From assembly GCA_951394045.1 (NCBI GenBank), contig OX595993.1:1612001-1676000 (forward strand): a stretch of 64,000 bases of DNA, read 5' to 3'. The notes beneath the pieces were generated by a model. The model was given only the letters and a program-made list of their open reading frames with translations. It was not told where the DNA came from and did no database searches. Positions 1 through 10,772 of the stretch are shown here, one piece after another (position 1 is the stretch's first letter; the number at the start of each line of letters is the position of its first letter). The DNA comes from Nitzschia sp. DOCU1. Lineage: Eukaryota; Bacillariophyta; Bacillariophyceae; Bacillariales; Bacillariaceae. Both the position numbers and the translations under genes were made by a program.

Positions 1-128
1 CCACTGATATTTTTTCTTCTATAAGTGAGGGCTTAGTAAAAACGAAAACGCGACCTAAAAAATGGAAGGTTGAATCCCCCCCCCCCACACCAAAAGCGGT
101 ATTCAAGCCCAATGCGCAGCTAAAACCA

Positions 129-632
129 ATGAAAATGCATGGGCGATGGGTCAATACGGTGGCTATTGATGATGTTGATCATATTGTTTTGCGCTTCGAC
201 AAAATGCACTCCCCATCATTCGAAGGCATCTTCAAACTTTATCCGAGATCGAAAACGATGAAGGTCCAATATCCTTGCAGTACTGACCCAAGCAACAAGA
301 AAAGAGAGAGCCTGGCAATCGATCTGGTTCACTTTCCAGCCGTGATAAATTACGCTACTACGGTCCACAAACTACAAGGCAAATCTGTCGACAATCTGGT
401 CGTGGTGGATTGGTGTCGGATGCGAAACTGGGCCTATGTCGTCCTTTCCAGAGTTCGTACACTAAGTGGCATTTTCCTCTCCTCTGCCTTGCCCGACGAT
501 ATCTCTTTTCAGCCTGACGAAGAATATTTGAATATGATGACAAGACTACGACAGTCAATCTTGGCCGACGAAGATGACAACCAAGAAGACGACGATTCAG
601 ACGACGAAGATTTAGAAACGGTAGATGTATAG
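129..632 (+). pseudogene. C-terminal fragment of PIF1/Helitron-type helicase (copy 1)
   Basis: The reading frame encodes 167 residues from the first ATG and remains open upstream to the window edge without another ATG, so this looks like a 5'-truncated gene. NYATTVHKLQGKS (about residues 78-90) matches the late helicase motif of PIF1-like SF1B helicases, and YVVLSRVRTLSGIF (about 107-120) matches motif VI with its arginine. Walker A and B are absent, so this piece cannot be an active ATPase. The tail is very acidic (DEDDNQEDDDSDDED). PIF1-like domains occur in cellular helicases and in Helitron transposons. With only the end present, a transposon remnant is the better reading, but a cellular PIF1 fragment is possible. 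Confidence 0.7.
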
Positions 633-1027
633 TAAATAGGAAGCGCACATACTGCGCAGCCAAAATGCGCCTCACTACTGCGCACTCTATTTTTGTACCA
701 TCAAAATCACAAGCACCTTTTTGTTCTCTGCACAATCCTGTCCGAGCGACGTCTTTGACGCAGCTCACGACAACCAAAGTCATACTTTATTTAACCCAAA
801 GTAGATTACGACAGCAAAAGTCATCCATTTCTGTAACTAATGCGAGGATGCCGGCGAGGATGCCTTGCCTCCAAAAAGTGAAATTCGATAAATGAAAATC
901 CACTGATATTTTTTCTTCTATAAGTGAGGGCTTAGTAAAAACGAAAACGCGACCTAAAAAATGGAAGGTTGAATCCCCCCCCCCCACACCAAAAGCGGTA
1001 TTCAAGCCCAATGCGCAGCTAAAACCA

Positions 1028-1531
1028 ATGAAAATGCATGGGCGATGGGTCAATACGGTGGCTATTGATGATGTTGATCATATTGTTTTGCGCTTCGACA
1101 AAATGCACTCCCCATCATTCGAAGGCATCTTCAAACTTTATCCGAGATCGAAAACGATGAAGGTCCAATATCCTTGCAGTACTGACCCAAGCAACAAGAA
1201 AAGAGAGAGCCTGGCAATCGATCTGGTTCACTTTCCAGCCGTGATAAATTACGCTACTACGGTCCACAAACTACAAGGCAAATCTGTCGACAATCTGGTC
1301 GTGGTGGATTGGTGTCGGATGCGAAACTGGGCCTATGTCGTCCTTTCCAGAGTTCGTACACTAAGTGGCATTTTCCTCTCCTCTGCCTTGCCCGACGATA
1401 TCTCTTTTCAGCCTGACGAAGAATATTTGAATATGATGACAAGACTACGACAGTCAATCTTGGCCGACGAAGATGACAACCAAGAAGACGACGATTCAGA
1501 CGACGAAGATTTAGAAACGGTAGATGTATAG
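1028..1531 (+). pseudogene. C-terminal fragment of PIF1/Helitron-type helicase (copy 2)
   Basis: This is the second tandem copy of the helicase fragment, with the same 167-residue translation as copy 1. In this copy the frame upstream can be followed across the unit junction to an in-frame TGA at 893-895. That confirms that the N-terminal part, including the nucleotide-binding motifs, is missing and is not simply outside the window. There is no intron signal that would bring in an upstream exon. Expression is not evident. Confidence 0.7.
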
Positions 1532-1889
1532 TAAATAGGAAGCGCACATACTGCGCAGCCAAAATGCGCCTCACTACTGCGCACTCTATTTTTGTACCAT
1601 CAAAATCACAAGCACCTTTTTGTTCTCTCCACAATCCTGTCCGAGCGACGTCTTTGACGCAGCTCACGACAACCAAAGTCATACTTTATTTAACCCAAAG
1701 TAGATTACGACAGCAAAAGTCATCCATTTCTGTAACTAATGCGAGGATGCCGGCGAGGATGCCTTGCCTCCAAAAAGTGAAATTCGATAAATGAAAATCC
1801 ACTGATATTTTTTCTTCTATAAGTGAGGGCTTAGTAAAAACGAAAACGCGACCTAAAAAATGGAAGGTTGAATCCCCCCCCCCACACCC

Positions 1890-4800
1890 CCCCCAGGTAT
1901 AGCGAGTGGCCTCGGATTACCAGCCGGGCAGAAGACGCGCAGTAGTAGAGGCAAAGTTTGTGATCGCGAGAAATTTTGTTGAGGGCTTCGGCAGATTTCT
2001 TACATAGAGTTCTTTCCCGGCTGATCGTGAAACTGAAAATTTACGCCACGAGGGCAATAATAAAAAGTTGGCAAGCAAAGTCAATGACCGCTGGATAAAT
2101 CTAAAGAAAATTGTTCGATAATAATTGTTTGGTACTACCATTAAGAATGCTATTCTACGTAAATGTTGTTCGGGGGTTTGAAGATTAACACAATGTAGAA
2201 ATGCCTCTTTCTGCTGCGCGAACGACGTTCGGTGGAGGGACAACAGCAATCGAGGACTTATTGGACACTACCGGTAGGAATGAGGAGCAATGATCGATAC
2301 GATGGTAGTACTCTAGCTACTAGCTCTAGAGTGGAGTTCGTGACGACCACGTCGTAGATAGCAAGACTGGTAATGCCAGCGGAACTATTACCCATCAGTC
2401 GTTTCAAAAGTAGTACCTGGTACATATGATAAGGGAGATCGATTAGGAATCCACTATCGGCACTGATAACACAGGATCTTTCGGGGTTCTAGAGTAGTAG
2501 CTAGTAGTAGATGGTGGTTCTTGTTATCCCATTAGTTGCTAGCTAGAATACCTGGTAGAGAAGCAGTGCTGACTGCTACTACATAAGAAACGATTGAATG
2601 CAGCAGCGAATCCTGGCTTTATCGTTATACCTGTAGTTGAGATATACGGTAGTATATTTGCTACAAACTACTCTTCGAGGAGTGGACAGTAGGACTACTA
2701 CCGGTAGTACACTAGATCGCCGCGAACTACTAGTAGCAGATCCATAGCTGCAATGATGCATCGCCGCGAACCTGCCCAATTGCATCTGTACCAGAGTGTC
2801 GAAATGGACAACGAACAGCAGATATCATAGAAGCCCGTCGGCTGCCATCAATCTCGGACAAAGTTACATGGTTCTGTAGGCCTGTTTTTCTACTGATTTT
2901 TCCGGGGTGTCATTGTGACTAACAATTATGAAGTATCTATGATCTTGCAAAAGAAGTGCTTTGCGACGCAACGTTGTGAGGGTCTCTCTACTATCATATG
3001 ATACTACTACTACTTGCTGCTGTGTCCCGATGGCTGCCTTCTCGATAGAGTCTACGACCAGCTTGCTGCTCAGCTGTAATAATGGATTCTACCGCCGGCA
3101 ATAACGTCGCGAACCTCGTTTAGATTTATACCAAATGTACGATTACAGCACATTTTTCGAAAGAATAAACTTAAGCCCCGGTCATTTTGTCCGGTGAAAG
3201 ACAATTGCCTGGACATCTATCTACGACCACATGGAGAAGAGGGGGTACCACCATGGACCAGCCTTTGGCCCAACCGCGCCAACGATAATTAGTACTAAAC
3301 TGTACCCTCAGCAATTGCTTATTTAACAAACGCGTTGGTGCCGATTGCCCCGGAACTCGTTTGGACATTCTATGCAGCATCCGATGACGATCGCCGGGCG
3401 ATCCGCTAAATTCGAAGGTATGAAAGCTGGCATGGTATCGTACCTTGCATGCTCACCCACACGATGCAGCGTCACAACCAGCAAGCGGCGCCGCGTTACT
3501 GCACTCGGTACGTAGTGATGTCGCCGTCATAGGCCCTTGCACTAGTAGACTTCGTTTCCATGATCACATTACGAACACATGACAAAGCTATGGGTTAGAA
3601 GCTTCGGAACAATCGCATATCCAATATTTTGATCTTAACTATGCGCTCGGGCAAAACTGTGCCATCTTGTTTAGTAGGTTAGCTGCTCTTCAGGCTGACA
3701 GCTATGATACTACCGGTAGAGCCCAGACGAGGAGTGCGAACGAATGATCAAAGACCAGTATGACGAGGTCTCCATATCATGCGGCGATCCCAGACATTAT
3801 CTACCGGTAGGAGAGTACTGTAGTCTTGGGACGAAGATCATTGTTTACCCGGCGTAAACTTGGGCGCAATAATATTGCTACCTTGTGTTAGCCAGATCTG
3901 GACGGGGATTGCGCCGCCAACAACCTTGTTGTTGGTGTACCGTCGAGTAACTACCGTATTATTCAGAAAGAAAACCTTCTTCGGAGAAACACACTTCATT
4001 ACGTAGACAAGATTAGCGACAATCATAGTTCGCCGCATAACTTCGGGCTATAGTGAGGATAGTGAGAACAAGGAGCGGGTGGACGGACTGCTGAGGTGCT
4101 GGTGGTGCTGTCGGGGTAAAAATAGTAACCGATGCTGATCGCAACCCCTTTGTAGACGACGGTAACAGCAGCAAAACAAGAACATTCACCAAGATGATGC
4201 ATGATCTGACGCTGCCGAATTGCTTACGGTAGGTAGTTATTGCCTCTAAGCAACTGATAGTAGGGCCCTTGTTCCAACGATTCAACTGTAGCTTCCGCAA
4301 CTCTAGCTAGTAGCTAGTGTCGAACTATGGGCCTAAGACGATGGACAACCACGTTTCGACGAGAGAAGGGGCTTTGTGAACTCGGTAGCTATGCATGGCC
4401 TTGGGGTTTCCTTGGAATAGAAGAAGAACCGGTCGAACTAGGCGTACTGTTTTGAATTCCGTCAGTAGCGCCTTTCTAATTCGATGCTGTGCAGTTTACT
4501 GTGATACTATTGCTGCTCAATGATTCGATTCTCTTCTTCGTTTGCTTTCCGTTCTAGGAAGGCCTTTGATTGATGATGAATGACGAGTGTGCACCGTGAG
4601 GTGGCAAACTTCCGGCGATACTTTGTCGAAATAACGACTACAGCTCTTCTGACCCAATTGACAATATTCCGGGTTCGTCAGACCTCCAGGAACCAAATTC
4701 ATAAGCCCGTCTTTAAATGTTATGATCTTATTCGTAATATGCATTGTGCGTCAGAGACATTTTCTGATCTGCACATTTTTGTCATGAAATAGCCCAACGG

Positions 4801-4985
4801 CATCCCTCCCTTAGTTTACTGTACATTGAGCGCTTCTAAGCCCTTTTCTCGGCCAAAATCTAGTCGGACTAACTCGCCCATCGAGATGCAAACTTCTGGC
4901 TTCACATTGTTTCATCGGGCATCAGTCCTTGCAATACAAATATCACAATTTCAAACTCTCAAAAGTTCCTCTTCTTTCCATCAAG
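1890..4985. other. Gene-poor stretch rich in CTAGTAG-type words and palindromes
   Basis: No open frame here shows recognisable protein character. The DNA is full of short TAG/CTA-rich words (TAGTAGTAG, CTAGCTAG, GTACCTGGTAC). The 10-bp palindrome CTACCGGTAG occurs four times. Similar word-rich DNA recurs at 10260-10375 and 53220-53980. The last few hundred bases are presumably the promoter of the TPR gene. Confidence 0.7.
2268..3810. repeat. Four copies of palindrome CTACCGGTAG
   Basis: Perfect copies lie at 2268-2277, 2698-2707, 3710-3719 and 3801-3810. A fifth lies in coding sequence at 59350-59359. No function is known to me. Confidence 0.8.
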
Positions 4986-7067
4986 ATGTACTACGGAAAC
5001 TCCCCGCTTCATCAAAGGTTATCTGTTCAAGATAGCCATGGTGAATGTTCGTCGTCATCGGATTACCTCGACAAGATTGTTCGATTAAACAACGTAGGTG
5101 CCGTGTGCATTAATGAGTGCAACATGCCTGAGGCAGATATGGCTTTGAGGCGGGCATTCACTATGTTACCTGCAATTGGATATTTCGCTCCTTCTGCTCA
5201 TCCATTCCCTCATAGGAGAGGCGAAGTGTGTAAAACCAACTATATCTACCAGCGAGAGGAATACGATGAAGGGATGAGTGCTTTCTCCCAAGCAGTGACG
5301 ATTGATTCACAGGTATCGCAGAACGAAGTTTTGACCACACTTCTCTATAACATGGGCCAGCTATACGCGCGAAGTGCAGGGGAAGATGATGCTCTTTCTT
5401 TCTTCCATCAAGCACTGGACCATGGAACGCGGATCAATCTCCACGGATCTGGCGGCGTAACGGTCCTAGCGATTCTCCACAACATTGGTCGATTTGACTA
5501 CCGAAATGGGCGTTACGAAGAAGCACTTCATACTTTTAGCAAGGCCTTGGAATATGCTCAATTGAACTACAAGGAAACTTCTCATAATTTGCTCGAGGTT
5601 GCCTCCGTTCTGAATTGCATGGGTGTCGTGTACTTCCACACTCCGAACGCCGACTCCCCAGCGAGGGCCATGGAGATGTACGAGCGATCACTATCCATTC
5701 GATTGTCAGTTCTGGGGCCTGATGCATCCACAACGGAGATCGCTACGACCCAAAACAACATTGGACGGGTCCACTACATGCTTGGTGAACACGAGCAGGC
5801 GTTGGCTCGGTACCATGAAGCCCTCCGCATGAGAAGACAACTACTGGGAAATGATCACCTCGATGTCGCTGCCACGGTATATAATGCCGGCCAGACACAC
5901 CACCAACGAGGTGAATTCAAGGAAGCCATGGAGCTATACCAGAATTTTCTTGTCATCGCCAAGCGTCACTTCACTGGCAATCATCGAGATGTTGCCATCA
6001 TGCTGAAATGTGTGGCTCAAATCCACCACGAATGGAAAGAGTACGACTTGGCCAAGCAGCGGTACCACGAAGCACTGGAGGTGGGACGCGCGGCCCTTGG
6101 AAGGTACCACCCTGAGGTAGCAAGTGCATTGAATAAATTGGGTAACCTTTTGTACGAAAGGGGCGAATTCATGGAAGCGATCAAGGTGTACGAAGAAGGA
6201 CTGGAAGTTGAACGAGCATGCCTCGAGATCAACCATCCAAATATTGTTGTGACCCTGAACAATATAGCCCAAATATACAAGATCCGAGGAGACCCCTATT
6301 CGGCTCTTCGTCTCTACAAGGAAGCGGCGGTGATCCAGCGCAAAACGCTCGGACCAAATCACCCCAGCACGGTAGCGACACTTTCAAGCATTGCATTGAT
6401 TCACTATCAAACGAGATCTTATTCCAAGGCATTAGACCTCTACCAGGAAGTCCTACGCATCAGGAGAGAGTGTGTTGGCAACGACAACCTCGAGATCGCT
6501 TCCAGCTTGAACTCGATTGGTCTGGTGCTCTTCAAGATGGAATTATACGATTTGGCATTGCAATCGTTTTCACAAAGTCTTCAAATCCGTCAAAAGCTCC
6601 TTGGTCACAATCATCGCGACGTTGCTGTGATCCTATACAACATCGCAACAGTGTACTTAGAGTCTGGTGACGAGGATGATGCGATCCAGTGCTACCTCGA
6701 GACGCTCCGAGTTGAAAGGGCCGCGCTTGGACCATCTCACCCTGACGTACTTCTAACCATGCAACACATTGGTCAAGTTCACCAGCAACGTGGTGAACTG
6801 AAGGAAGCGCTCAAGTACTATCAGGAAGTGCTTCAGCTCCAAGTCGCCTCAGACTCTGCCGACCAGGCGGAATCTGTTGCTCGAATTTGGAACCACATTG
6901 GTAACATGTATTTACAAAAGGGAGAAACAGAATCCATGATGGCAGCATTTGCTGAATCGCTGAGGACATTGAATGCTATTGGCAAATCCGAATGCGACCT
7001 CGCCATCAGTGGCCTCAACTTTTATGGTTTGGCAAAAATGCATCCAGAATGTGCCCCTGTCGCCTAA
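4986..7067 (+). CDS. Kinesin-light-chain-like tetratricopeptide repeat protein
   Basis: Single-exon gene of 693 residues. The ATG at 4986 was chosen over an in-frame codon at 4929 because the upstream part looks non-coding. From about residue 90 to the end the protein is built of roughly thirteen 42-residue TPR units of the TPR_12/kinesin light chain type. The typical pattern is VA..LN.IG..Y...G....A...Y.EAL.I....LG..H. Such solenoids are protein-binding scaffolds. No catalytic domain, signal peptide or membrane segment is seen. The first about 80 residues are not repetitive. Large sets of such proteins are known in diatoms and cyanobacteria. A true kinesin light chain would need an N-terminal heptad coiled coil, which is not visible, so the partner is unknown. 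Confidence 0.9.
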   Translation: MYYGNSPLHQRLSVQDSHGECSSSSDYLDKIVRLNNVGAVCINECNMPEADMALRRAFTMLPAIGYFAPSAHPFPHRRGEVCKTNYIYQREEYDEGMSAFSQAVTIDSQVSQNEVLTTLLYNMGQLYARSAGEDDALSFFHQALDHGTRINLHGSGGVTVLAILHNIGRFDYRNGRYEEALHTFSKALEYAQLNYKETSHNLLEVASVLNCMGVVYFHTPNADSPARAMEMYERSLSIRLSVLGPDASTTEIATTQNNIGRVHYMLGEHEQALARYHEALRMRRQLLGNDHLDVAATVYNAGQTHHQRGEFKEAMELYQNFLVIAKRHFTGNHRDVAIMLKCVAQIHHEWKEYDLAKQRYHEALEVGRAALGRYHPEVASALNKLGNLLYERGEFMEAIKVYEEGLEVERACLEINHPNIVVTLNNIAQIYKIRGDPYSALRLYKEAAVIQRKTLGPNHPSTVATLSSIALIHYQTRSYSKALDLYQEVLRIRRECVGNDNLEIASSLNSIGLVLFKMELYDLALQSFSQSLQIRQKLLGHNHRDVAVILYNIATVYLESGDEDDAIQCYLETLRVERAALGPSHPDVLLTMQHIGQVHQQRGELKEALKYYQEVLQLQVASDSADQAESVARIWNHIGNMYLQKGETESMMAAFAESLRTLNAIGKSECDLAISGLNFYGLAKMHPECAPVA

Positions 7068-7230
7068 TCGATGTTGTACATAGACATTTTCCTTGACATC
7101 CAACGCCCCTAGTTCCAATATGACTATCTGTACACACAAAGCAGAGTTTGATCCGATGGTCTCTCTCAAAACTACGCGCGAGTCCTCGACCTTGAAACAA
7201 TAGCCAGACTCAAGAGATCGGGGAACTACT

Positions 7231-8442
7231 CTACTCGTATAAATCCAGTTCCTCGGCCACTGCATCCATGCATTTGGTACCACAGCCACTATCGAGCCAC
7301 AGACAATCACGGCGCTTCATATATTCACCGGACGGAGAGCACGGGTACGTAATGTTGGCAGAGCATTTTTGTTCAACCTGGTCCAAGGCCCATCGAAATC
7401 TTCGAAGCGCCTCCTCGAATCGTCGTCGTCCCAGCCGTTCAATGGTCAAGTCGAGACTTTTGTTGGCGGCCTGGTGAAGAAAGGCATCCGTCGCAGAGAT
7501 GACTTTCCAATGCGTGGATTGAAAGTAGGCCTTCATCCCAGGAGATACAAAGCTAGGCACAATGTAGATGCACCCACGGTCCTCATAGCTACCATCATCA
7601 AACCCAGAGCTTTGCTTGGCGTTTGTATAGAGGATATCCCCTGTTTTGAGACCCAGCAAGAGTTGAAGGACCACGGCAGACTCCTCCATGCGCTCTGTGA
7701 TGCCAATGAAATCATAGTCCAGCATAATCTGATTGGCGCATGCCACAGGATCAAAGCTCGGACTCAAGGAGGTATTGAAAACGTTTTCCGTCGAGAGCGT
7801 CATGAGATAGTATCGATGAAGCCACTCGGATTGAATCCATTCCTGAAAGTTCCGGTCAGTCGGTTCCACCTTATTTCTTGAGACTTGAAAGTGAAAGAAC
7901 TGACTAGTGGCCCGTGTCGTTGGATCTCGAATGACCGTCCAGAGAAAACTCTTTTCGCGGTTACGATGGGCATAGTCTTGTCTTGACGCAATAGCATGGT
8001 CGTTTCGGGTTTTGCAAAAGCGATATTTGAGATCCGATGGGAACTGGCGGCGTGCCTCGTTGCGGGCGATTCGCAAGTGAATGCCGGCAGCCGTGCTGCC
8101 ACCCGTCTTCATTTCCTTCAAAAGAAAGAATCCCTCCCTGGCAGGGATTCGATGAGTGGCCGGTAAATACCACTTATCGTCTGGTGGGAAACATGGTACT
8201 TTGCCGTACTTCCACTCCTCAAAGGCCCTTGGCCGAATTCCTCCAAAGGTATTGCCAGCAGTAGAGCCCTTTGGCAAAATGTGTTGGATGCTTGGAATCC
8301 ACAAAGACGACGACAAGGCGGAGGTTTGTGACACATCGGAACAGGACACAGGAGCATCCCAGCCCGATCGTAGCGAGAAATTCAGATACAACTGGAGTGC
8401 AACGATCGCCACAAAATACAGAGAAAGAACGGGAGGTTTCAT
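7231..8442 (-). CDS. Type II membrane sulfotransferase-like protein
   Basis: Single-exon gene of 403 residues. The N terminus has a short hydrophobic anchor (PPVLSLYFVAIVALQLYLNF), typical of Golgi type II enzymes. KEMKTGGSTAAGI (about residues 107-119) resembles the 5'-phosphosulfate loop of PAPS-dependent carbohydrate sulfotransferases. TVIRDPTTRATSQFFHF, about 55 residues later, resembles their 3'-phosphate motif (RDP.xR..S.F.H). The likely job is transfer of sulfate from PAPS to a glycan in the Golgi; the acceptor cannot be predicted. Several Cys residues near the C terminus suggest lumenal disulfides. It is divergent and ends close to the 3' end of the TPR gene, in convergent orientation. 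Confidence 0.7.
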   Translation of the reverse strand: MKPPVLSLYFVAIVALQLYLNFSLRSGWDAPVSCSDVSQTSALSSSLWIPSIQHILPKGSTAGNTFGGIRPRAFEEWKYGKVPCFPPDDKWYLPATHRIPAREGFFLLKEMKTGGSTAAGIHLRIARNEARRQFPSDLKYRFCKTRNDHAIASRQDYAHRNREKSFLWTVIRDPTTRATSQFFHFQVSRNKVEPTDRNFQEWIQSEWLHRYYLMTLSTENVFNTSLSPSFDPVACANQIMLDYDFIGITERMEESAVVLQLLLGLKTGDILYTNAKQSSGFDDGSYEDRGCIYIVPSFVSPGMKAYFQSTHWKVISATDAFLHQAANKSLDLTIERLGRRRFEEALRRFRWALDQVEQKCSANITYPCSPSGEYMKRRDCLWLDSGCGTKCMDAVAEELDLYE

Positions 8443-9178
8443 GGTGTCTTAACCAGCAGGAAAGGACGGGTTGGACAGTCTATCCAACGCCGCCATCGGA
8501 AAAAATCACTCCTTGCTTCTTCTGGTGTCAAAGCATGCACGAATAGCAACTGTAAGTTCCAAGGCCGGTTCTGGAATAGCTACTGATTGAGCATCGCCAT
8601 GTGCTTGTCAACATGTGTATTCATTTCCTTTCATCGGGTGTCACACATATGACCATGGTCAAATGGCGGTCATCCTTCGGGACTTCCAGCGATGAGACGA
8701 CGTCTGTCCCGCAGTCGGCCCGCCGGTATGTATGTACGTATGTGGGTAGGTACATATGTATATATATGCAAAGATGTCCAACGACACGTCATCGTAGTTT
8801 CCATCCCTTTCCGTCTCGTCATCATTTTGATCGGGACGACGATATGATCATGATGTTGTCGACCCCAACCATCGTTCACCATGCCATTATTAGGGCTTTC
8901 GCCTACTGGCACCAATAAACTGTAACGGTCGGGCTTTGAAGTATCAACTCTGTGCTTCCCCGTCGCGAAATTTTTTTCTTTCGCATTGTAAAATTTGCTG
9001 GCGCCGAGTCTTGGATACCCGTTTTGATCCCAGAAGATCGGGCATACACGTACGAACCCGACGCGTGGCGATATTCGGCTAGAAGCCTCGAGTGTTGAGG
9101 ATTTATTTCCATTCTAGCAGAACATCAAGTTGTATCTTTCTCACAAGATCCAACGAACGAACTCGTGCAGCAGGCATC
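8443..9178. promoter_or_regulatory. Divergent intergenic region between sulfotransferase-like and CIA30 genes
   Basis: The two genes point away from each other, so the roughly 736 bp must hold both promoters. A TATG/TACG microsatellite-like patch lies near 8727-8768. No specific site could be assigned. Confidence 0.4.
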
Positions 9179-9841
9179 ATGACGAGAAAGAACACTGCTT
9201 GTCCCTTCGGCGCGTTGTTGTTGACTGTGTTGTTCCATACGGTGTCGTGTACTCATGCTGGATCCAATAATGGTGCAATTCTACTAGAATCCTTTGAAGA
9301 GCCAATGCATAAATGGCAAGAAATGAATGATCCGGTCATGGGAGGCAAGTCGACGGGAACCTTCACAATAAAGGACGGCGTCGCCAAGTTTGAAGGCGAA
9401 GTTGTGGACGTTCCCTTTCTTCATGCTCCTGGATTCATTCAGGCAAGGACAATCAGTACTTCCGACATTTACCCCGATGTTTCAGCGTGTACTGCGCTCG
9501 AAATTGTTGCCAAATCCAACACGGACTATGACGGATACCGCATCAGCTTTGGAAACGCCCATGCTCCAGGAGGCAAATACTTTGCTTACGGCTACAAGTC
9601 GAACTTGGTGGGAGTTCCGACAGATGACTTTGGAGCCATGACGATTCCCTTTGACGAGTTTACAGACTTTTGGGATGACGCCACTGGGGACGCTATTCAT
9701 ACGTGTCACGAGAACGAACTGTATTGTCCGGATGAGTTGACGCTGAAGAACATGGGCCGGATGGCGTTGTGGGGTGAAGGCAAGGCGGGCCAGGTCTCGT
9801 TGGAAATCAAAACGATCAGTGCCGTCGGCTGTGCGGAATAA
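9179..9841 (+). CDS. CIA30 family protein with signal peptide
   Basis: The start at 9179 is the first in-frame ATG and gives 220 residues. An earlier frame extension begins only at a GTG. Residues about 8-28 are a hydrophobic signal peptide (PFGALLLTVLFHTVSC). The rest matches the CIA30 / galactose-binding-like fold: LLESFEE, WQEMNDPVMGGKSTG and a closing LWGEGKAGQVSLEI. CIA30 was first described as a mitochondrial complex I assembly factor, but many algal members have other locations. The signal peptide here points to the secretory pathway or a complex plastid, not to classical mitochondrial import. No plastid ASAFAP-like cleavage motif is clear. Confidence 0.85.
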   Translation: MTRKNTACPFGALLLTVLFHTVSCTHAGSNNGAILLESFEEPMHKWQEMNDPVMGGKSTGTFTIKDGVAKFEGEVVDVPFLHAPGFIQARTISTSDIYPDVSACTALEIVAKSNTDYDGYRISFGNAHAPGGKYFAYGYKSNLVGVPTDDFGAMTIPFDEFTDFWDDATGDAIHTCHENELYCPDELTLKNMGRMALWGEGKAGQVSLEIKTISAVGCAE

Positions 9842-10772
9842 GGTATAGCACGAAGAGGATGCCTTGTGCTGAACCAACAACAATGTGCAACCATGAGACC
9901 TATGATGCATGTCTGTATTCGATGCTGGTCAAGGCAATGTAGGGCTTGCTCACACCGATGTTACAATGAATCGGGATGATGATGCATAAAGGAAAACGAG
10001 AACGATTCTGGAATGGGTTTTCATCAAAAGTGATTAATGAAAGATAACCGTGCTCTTTTCACAGTAGTGTCTTTTGTTTCTGCTGGAGTTTATACCAAAC
10101 TACCAGCAGTAGCTCAGATTCGTTTTCATCGTGTTTGAATTTGGGAAAGTGATAACATAGGTGATGATGTTTCCCTCTCTAGATGCAGAGGCTGTTGCAC
10201 GGAAACAGCTAGGCCCAAGCCATAAAAGGAACGGTTGCTAGCACAACGACGTAGCAGCAGCTACTACCGTAGATAGAGGTGGGTATGACGAGTGGCGTGA
10301 TCTAGTACTAGTACTACCAAAGGATAATACTAGCTGGTAATATGGAGGAACCATCTACTAGTAGGAGCAGCCCCCTTAGACACCATGTCGATTCGCATTA
10401 GAGGTCGTTCGCAAGCTTCTCTGCAGGGTTGTCAAGCAAGAAGCAAAGATCTTGGATGCTGGGTCGTGCGGGGATGGTGGGGAAGGATATGCATGTCTTG
10501 GGTGGTGATTGATTCCTTCTCCGTCAACCCGAATCCGTTAGATTTGCGAGCACCTTGACTTTGGCGAAACTAAACGCGAACACCTTGATCCCATAAGTAT
10601 TTGCTGTGGAATACGTCATCATGACATCACGTCGAACAAAAAGAATGAGGCCAATCGCGCCTTTACACGAAATCTCGTAGAAATAAAAAGTCGCCGCCAC
10701 GATGCGTTGGGCCCAGTGGGCGAAGAACATGGGGAATACTTCTTGCCGACCGCCGAGTTCTCATTGCCACAA
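9842..10772. other. Intergenic region with CTAGTAG-type words
   Basis: No credible gene was found. A patch at about 10260-10375 again has TAGTAC/CTAGTAG words. The right part serves as the cyclin promoter. Confidence 0.5.

Larger units (their letters stand above)
1..1889 (+). repeat. 899-bp tandem repeat array, two full units and a truncated third
   Basis: Units begin at 1, 900 and 1799 and each starts with the same CCACTGATATT sequence. Units 1 and 2 look identical apart from one substitution (G at 730, C at 1629), so the duplication is very recent or is being homogenised. Unit 3 stops near 1889, inside or just after a poly-C run, and unrelated sequence follows. Each unit carries a helicase C-terminal fragment. 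The first base of the window is the first base of a unit, so the array may continue to the left or may mark a contig edge; that part is inference. Confidence 0.95.

Noticed and set aside
358..1682. Minus-strand 141-codon frames inside the tandem units
   Set aside because: They are antisense to the helicase fragment and have low-complexity basic composition.
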